Assembly (NCBI GenBank): GCA_002411515.1
Contig: DHTF01000035.1
Coordinates: forward strand, 8,025-19,194
Reading direction: 5' to 3'
From: Proteiniphilum sp. UBA5267
Lineage (GTDB): Bacteria; Bacteroidota; Bacteroidia; Bacteroidales; Dysgonomonadaceae
DNA length: 11,170 bases
Positions 8,091 to 11,170 of the stretch are shown here, one piece after another. Position 1 is the first letter of the stretch. The number at the start of each line of letters is the position of its first letter. Below the pieces are notes generated by a model. The model was not told the DNA's origin. It did not search any database and was given only the letters and a program-made list of their open reading frames with translations. Both the position numbers and the translations under genes were made by a program.

Positions 8091-8222
8091 GTTTCAGTTT
8101 TGCTTCAACAAATACATGGGAATATATTACTGAAACTGTTGCAAGATTGCAATTTTTGCAAATATAACAGTTTTATAATTTAAGCTATACTAATTTACGA
8201 TAAAATATTCGCTTTAACTGTT
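8091..8222. promoter_or_regulatory. clustered inverted motifs upstream of araC
   Basis: AACTGTT occurs at 8134-8140 and 8216-8222 and inverted (AACAGTT) at 8166-8172. GTTTCAGT (8091-8098) is the reverse complement of ACTGAAAC (8129-8136). AAACTGTT (8133-8140) and AACAGTTT (8166-8173) flank three TTGCAA palindromes at 8139, 8147 and 8156. The cluster lies 85-215 nt before the araC start and overlaps a possible -7 box, consistent with an autoregulatory operator; the binding protein is unknown. Confidence 0.45.
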
Positions 8223-8279
8223 CCTGAACTCAAAACAAGCCTTTCTATAATGGCTGATATCACCCCTACAGATTTGGGC

Positions 8280-8323
8280 CATATTAGGAGCATATTAGGA
8301 GCATATTGGGAGCATATTGGAAA
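8280..8323. repeat. 11-bp tandem repeat, four copies
   Basis: Four head-to-tail units of 11 bp: CATATTAGGAG twice exactly, then CATATTGGGAG, then CATATTGGAAA. The period is about one helical turn, so equivalent bases face the same side of the DNA. There is no coding frame here and no spacers. Could be slippage or phased binding sites. Confidence 0.85.
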
Positions 8324-8404
8324 TTGACGACGAGTTTTTACGGTATAGGCTATTGATATGAGAGCAAACGGTACCGATGGAAATATAAAAAGCCAAGTGT
8401 TTCA

Positions 8405-8449
8405 ATAAAAGATAAGAAAGGTTTTATGCTTATCGCATAAAACCTTTCT
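8405..8449 (-). terminator. terminator of the tRNA gene
   Basis: AGAAAGGTTTTATGC (8415-8429) and GCATAAAACCTTTCT (8435-8449) form a perfect 15-bp stem with a 5-nt loop. On the - strand it begins 9 nt after the tRNA 3' end and is followed by TTATCTTTTATT. Confidence 0.85.
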
Positions 8450-8457
8450 CTGCTACG

Positions 8458-8531
8458 TGGTCCCACTTGGGCTTGAACCAAGGACTCCCTGATTATGAGT
8501 CAGGTGCTCTAACCGACTGAGCTATGGGACC
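8458..8531 (-). tRNA. tRNA with CAT anticodon (Met or lysidine-type Ile)
   Basis: A 74-nt cloverleaf folds fully: acceptor GGTCCCA/TGGGACC, D arm GCTC/GAGC, anticodon stem CCTGA/TCAGG with loop CTCATAA (anticodon CAT at 8495-8497), variable loop GAGTC, T arm CTTGG-TTCAAGC-CCAAG, discriminator A. CCA is not encoded (CGT follows). The absence of the initiator features (three G-C pairs GGG/CCC in the anticodon stem, unpaired first base) argues against initiator fMet. Elongator Met and Ile2 (C34 modified to lysidine by TilS) cannot be separated with certainty by eye. Confidence 0.95.
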
Positions 8532-8566
8532 TTTGTTTTTTGGTCAGCTGTAACCAAAAGCGGGTG

Positions 8567-8598
8567 CAATATTACTGTTTTTTTGGGAAAAATCCAAA
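8567..8598 (-). promoter_or_regulatory. promoter of the tRNA gene
   Basis: On the - strand TTTG (8598-8595), a 20-nt spacer and TAATATTG (8574-8567) match the Bacteroidetes promoter pattern with one mismatch in the -7 box. The start would be about 30 nt before the mature tRNA 5' end, a normal leader length. Confidence 0.6.
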
Positions 8599-8753
8599 TG
8601 ATTCCCTTTAAATCACCAATGGTTTCCTGTAAATATTGAGCCGCGGTATGTTGACGGTGTGGAAACAGCACTTCTTGTTTCATCATCGTACGGATGGTGG
8701 GATCCTTTTCACGCAGATGAAAATTTAGTGATATATCACGGTCGGTCTGTGAA

Positions 8754-8775
8754 AAATACCACAAATGTGGTATTT
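8754..8775. promoter_or_regulatory. dyad overlapping the osmC -33 element
   Basis: AAATACCAC (8754-8762) and GTGGTATTT (8767-8775) are perfect reverse complements around AAAT. The right arm overlaps the -33 element of the osmC promoter, the position expected of an operator. No known motif is matched; the binding protein is unknown. Confidence 0.55.
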
Positions 8776-8803
8776 CAGCATCAAAACAGGACTTTTACCT
8801 TTG
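8773..8803 (+). promoter_or_regulatory. Bacteroidetes-type promoter of osmC
   Basis: TACCTTTG (8796-8803) is an exact TAnnTTTG -7 box, preceded after 19 nt by TTTC (8773-8776), one base from the TTTG consensus. Transcription would start near 8809, giving a leader of about 70 nt before the ATG at 8880. Confidence 0.65.
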
Positions 8804-8879
8804 TTACACAAATAAACACACAAGTTTCACAAGGAAATTTGAATGAGTTTCAAGCTCTAATTATTTTAATAGTATATTT

Positions 8880-9317
8880 ATGTCTGACATTACTTTTCGC
8901 GTAAAAGCGCACAGCGAGAGCCCAACCAAAACCATTGCGAAGGCAAGAGGTTTTGAAGCAATTATTGATGAACCCGAAGAGCTGAACGGTACCAACGACG
9001 GCCCGAATCCGGTTGAATATACCTTGATCGCCCTATCAGGCTGTTTGAATGTCATGTGCCACATTGTGGCCAAAGAGTTGAATTTCACGCTGAGGGGTGT
9101 TAAAATAAATCTGTCAGGGGTACTTGACCCGGACAAACATCTGGGTATGGCCACTACCGAAAGAGCAGGATACAAACAGATTGATGTGGAAATCATCCCA
9201 GATACGGATGCCGATGCCGACACACTGGAGCAATGGATAAAAGTGGTTGAACAGCGTTGTCCGGTAAGTGACAATCTTGTAAACCCCACGCCAGTGCACC
9301 TTACCGTGAATAAATAA
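8880..9317 (+). CDS. OsmC family protein
   Basis: Small cytoplasmic protein of 145 aa from the OsmC/Ohr superfamily, whose characterised members reduce organic hydroperoxides through two cysteines. The expected pair is present: C55 in ALSGCLNVMCHIVAKEL and C127 in RCPVSDNL, with an extra C60. The GPNPVEYTLIALSGC segment leading to the first cysteine is typical of the YhfA/OsmC-like group, so the substrate may differ from classical OsmC or Ohr. The ATG at 8880 is chosen because SDITFRVKA starts the first family strand and a good promoter lies about 70 nt upstream; there is no Shine-Dalgarno. The gene is single and converges with ispG. A dyad at its promoter hints at regulation, possibly by oxidative stress; that is inference. 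Confidence 0.9.
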   Translation: MSDITFRVKAHSESPTKTIAKARGFEAIIDEPEELNGTNDGPNPVEYTLIALSGCLNVMCHIVAKELNFTLRGVKINLSGVLDPDKHLGMATTERAGYKQIDVEIIPDTDADADTLEQWIKVVEQRCPVSDNLVNPTPVHLTVNK

Positions 9318-9320
9318 TAG

Positions 9321-9348
9321 AAAAAAGGCAGCTGCTCGCTGCCTATTT
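9321..9348 (-). terminator. terminator between convergent osmC and ispG
   Basis: AGGCAGC (9326-9332) and GCTGCCT (9338-9344) form a 7-bp GC-rich stem with a 5-nt loop. On the - strand it is followed by TTTTTT and begins just after the ispG stop, so it fits ispG best. On + it is followed by ATTT and may also serve osmC. Confidence 0.8.
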
Positions 9349-9352
9349 CATG

Positions 9353-11170
9353 CTAATTAATCTCCGGCTCTATCCAGTCGCCGTGATCTTTGATCAGTTG
9401 AATTAGATGCTGCACAGCTTCAGCCTGAGGGATATTCTTTTCCACGAGTTGTTTTTTCCGATAAAGGGATATTTTCCCGTGTTCGGCGCCCACGTAGCCA
9501 TAATCGGCATCGGCCATCTCTCCCACGCCATTTACAATACAACCCATCACTCCAATCTTCAGATGTTTAAGGTGGGAAAAATGTTTCTGTACAAGCGCAA
9601 CGGTAGTTTGCAGATCGAACAGTGTTCTTCCGCAGCTGGGACAGGAGATAAACTCTGTTTTACTGGTACGCACACGGGCTGCCTGCAGGATTCCGAAGGC
9701 ATAGGCATCGAGATCGGTGATATTGATTTTTCCTTCATTACTCAACATGATCCCGTTCCCAAATCCGTCCAGAAGCACTGTCCCGAAATCCACTCCACCT
9801 TTAAGCTGAATATCTTCCGGTTCATTCTCTGCATAACTTCGCTGCAGCACCACCGGAACACGGCAGTCAGCGTTCAGTAAAGCGTGGAAGAACGCCCGTT
9901 GCTCTCCTACTCCGTTCTGATGTGCTGTTGTGAGTATAACCACCACCCTGGGTATTTCCTTCAGGAGGGCAATCACCTCATCCGTCAGTTGCGGATAAGA
10001 AAGACGGAGAAACTTCACCTGAGCCGGACATGCTTTCATGCTGCCGATCTCATCGATTGTAAAGAGGGGATAATGATCTATTCTCTCCTCCCATTGGGCG
10101 AAATCAACAACTGATTTCATCCCTTTCGGGAAATTATCGGGAACCCGACTTCCCGTGTATATATAATCCGGAATAAAATGTGGGTTAATATCCATGTCAT
10201 CGATCCGACTCCTGTCAGAGATGACCACCGGTAGAAAATCACCGCCAATGTTCCACACGGTATTCGTTTCGCGCCGGTCGGTGGAGAAAGGAGAAAAACC
10301 CGAAAACTGCTGTCCTTCAATGGGGGAATGATTCTGACGTTGCATCACATAGTCCACCAGTTTGCGGGCGACTGGCACTTCCGCTTCCGGATCTTCACTC
10401 AGTGAAACCCGAATGGTATCTCCCATGCCGTCACTGAGCAATGCTCCAATGCCGACAGCCGACTTCATTCTTCCGTCTTCACCATTGCCTGCTTCGGTCA
10501 CTCCCAAGTGAAGTGGAAAATGAATTCCCTCTTTATCCATCGTGTCCACCAGCAGGCGTACCGCCTTGGTCATCAGCAGCGTGTTGGAAGCCTTCATGGA
10601 TATCACAATATCGGTAAATCCTTCATCCACTGCAATGCGCAAATACTCCATACAGGATTCCACCATTCCCTCGGGTGTATCCCCGTAGCGCGACATGATA
10701 CGATCGGACAACGATCCGTGGTTCACCCCGATGCGCACGGCAGTGCCGTGTTCTTTGCAAATCTGAAGAAAGGTGACCACCTTGGCACGAATTTTCTCCA
10801 GTTCCGCAGCATACTCCTCTTCGGTATATTCCAACTCCGCAAAAGTTTTCTGCTTGTCCACATAATTACCCGGGTTAATCCTCACTTTTTCGGCGAAGGT
10901 AGCCGCCACTTCTGCTGCTCGCGGATTGAAATGAATATCGGCCGATAAAGGCGTTGTGTAGCCTTTTTCTCTCAGCTGCCGTTGAATCTCCCGCAAGTTA
11001 TTTGCTTCGCGCACCCCCTGTGTGGTCAGACGGATCAGGTCTGCGCCGGAGGCGATGATGCGTTCACATTGTGCCACACTGGCTTCCGTGTCGAGTGTAT
11101 TGGTGCTGGTCATTGTCTGTATCACCACGGGATGATTGCCTCCCATTGTGATGTTGCCCATATGCACATC
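9353..11170 (-). CDS. ispG: IspG, 4-hydroxy-3-methylbut-2-enyl diphosphate synthase, long form, 5' end cut
   Basis: Iron-sulfur enzyme of the MEP isoprenoid pathway that converts 2-C-methyl-D-erythritol 2,4-cyclodiphosphate to HMBPP; cytoplasmic. The frame is open to the window edge (DVHMGNITMGGNHPV...), so the GTG at 11167 is not the start; probably 15-30 residues are missing. Counting from that GTG: the TIM-barrel part covers about 1-280 (VVIQTMTSTNTLDT, RLTTQGVREANNL, NHGSLSDRIMSRYGDTPEGM, HLGVTEAGNGEDG). An insert of about 200 residues follows, as in the long IspG of Bacteroidota, Chlamydiae and plants. The C-terminal 4Fe-4S domain carries C509 and C512 in SCPSCGRTL, C543 in GCIVNGVGE, and ligand E550, with the same spacing as in the short E. 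coli enzyme. All catalytic features appear intact. Confidence 0.95.
   Translation of the reverse strand, partial: DVHMGNITMGGNHPVVIQTMTSTNTLDTEASVAQCERIIASGADLIRLTTQGVREANNLREIQRQLREKGYTTPLSADIHFNPRAAEVAATFAEKVRINPGNYVDKQKTFAELEYTEEEYAAELEKIRAKVVTFLQICKEHGTAVRIGVNHGSLSDRIMSRYGDTPEGMVESCMEYLRIAVDEGFTDIVISMKASNTLLMTKAVRLLVDTMDKEGIHFPLHLGVTEAGNGEDGRMKSAVGIGALLSDGMGDTIRVSLSEDPEAEVPVARKLVDYVMQRQNHSPIEGQQFSGFSPFSTDRRETNTVWNIGGDFLPVVISDRSRIDDMDINPHFIPDYIYTGSRVPDNFPKGMKSVVDFAQWEERIDHYPLFTIDEIGSMKACPAQVKFLRLSYPQLTDEVIALLKEIPRVVVILTTAHQNGVGEQRAFFHALLNADCRVPVVLQRSYAENEPEDIQLKGGVDFGTVLLDGFGNGIMLSNEGKINITDLDAYAFGILQAARVRTSKTEFISCPSCGRTLFDLQTTVALVQKHFSHLKHLKIGVMGCIVNGVGEMADADYGYVGAEHGKISLYRKKQLVEKNIPQAEAVQHLIQLIKDHGDWIEPEIN

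Larger units (their letters stand above)
8008..8457. other. non-coding region between araC and the tRNA
   Basis: No ORF is supported. It holds, left to right: the araC leader with a degenerate tRNA 3' end (8026-8057), clustered inverted motifs and a possible -7 box TATATTTG (- strand, 8166-8159) for araC, an 11-bp tandem repeat (8280-8323) and the tRNA terminator (8405-8449). The -7 box lacks a convincing -33 element. Confidence 0.6.
8532..8879. other. intergenic region between divergent tRNA and osmC
   Basis: Holds the tRNA promoter on the left and the osmC promoter with its dyad on the right. Short open frames on both strands (8522-8764 and 8659-8904) have no recognisable protein features; the first overlaps the tRNA and the second overlaps the start of osmC. 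Nothing else is seen in about 8600-8750. Confidence 0.55.

Noticed and set aside
8280..8323. Possible CRISPR array
   Set aside because: Repeats are only 11 bp, directly abutting with no spacers, and no cas genes are present.
8522..8904. Open frames of about 80 aa on both strands between the tRNA and osmC
   Set aside because: One overlaps the tRNA, the other overlaps the osmC start; neither shows a recognisable domain, signal or start context.
9407..10948. Several + strand open frames opposite ispG (146-157 aa)
   Set aside because: They lie antisense to a well-conserved enzyme gene and their translations have no coherent protein features.

Overview
The window reads as a piece of a Bacteroidales-type (phylum Bacteroidota) chromosome. 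The evidence is an N-terminal half of a SusC-type TonB-dependent transporter with a carboxypeptidase-regulatory-like extension, a lipoprotein with a fimbrillin-like domain, the long IspG variant with an insert ahead of its Fe-S domain, near-absence of Shine-Dalgarno sequences, and several matches to the Bacteroidetes promoter pattern (TTTG, about 19-21 bp, TAnnTTTG). Genus cannot be fixed from the sequence alone.

Left end (1-2170, + strand): the 3' part of a KDPG/KHG aldolase gene (eda) is followed after 19 nt by a hexuronate-type MFS transporter and then a strong hairpin terminator. This looks like the end of a uronic-acid uptake and catabolism operon.

Centre (2225-8007, - strand): a glycan-locus-like cluster read right to left. 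It contains an AraC-family regulator, a susC gene with a good promoter, a fragment of a secreted repeat (propeller-like) protein, and a fimbrillin-like/LamG lipoprotein. The cluster is damaged. susC homology stops abruptly near residue 573 and is joined, out of frame, to the interior of the repeat-protein gene, which also has a single-base frameshift in a run of five A. The second half of susC, any susD, and the start of the repeat protein are absent. This is either a real deletion that made pseudogenes or an assembly chimera.

Right (8008-8879): a mostly non-coding stretch holding a CAT-anticodon tRNA on the - strand with its own promoter and terminator, a degenerate copy of that tRNA's 3' end exactly 430 bp downstream, an 11-bp tandem repeat, and clusters of short inverted motifs ahead of araC. 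The tRNA 3' duplication suggests an old integration site or a decayed tandem tRNA.

Right end (8880-11170): an OsmC-family gene on + converges with ispG (MEP isoprenoid pathway, - strand, 5' end cut by the window), with a shared hairpin between them. osmC has a recognisable promoter whose -33 region overlaps a perfect 9-bp dyad. No clearly new multi-gene system is visible. The most notable items are the susC chimera, the tRNA remnant and the candidate operators.
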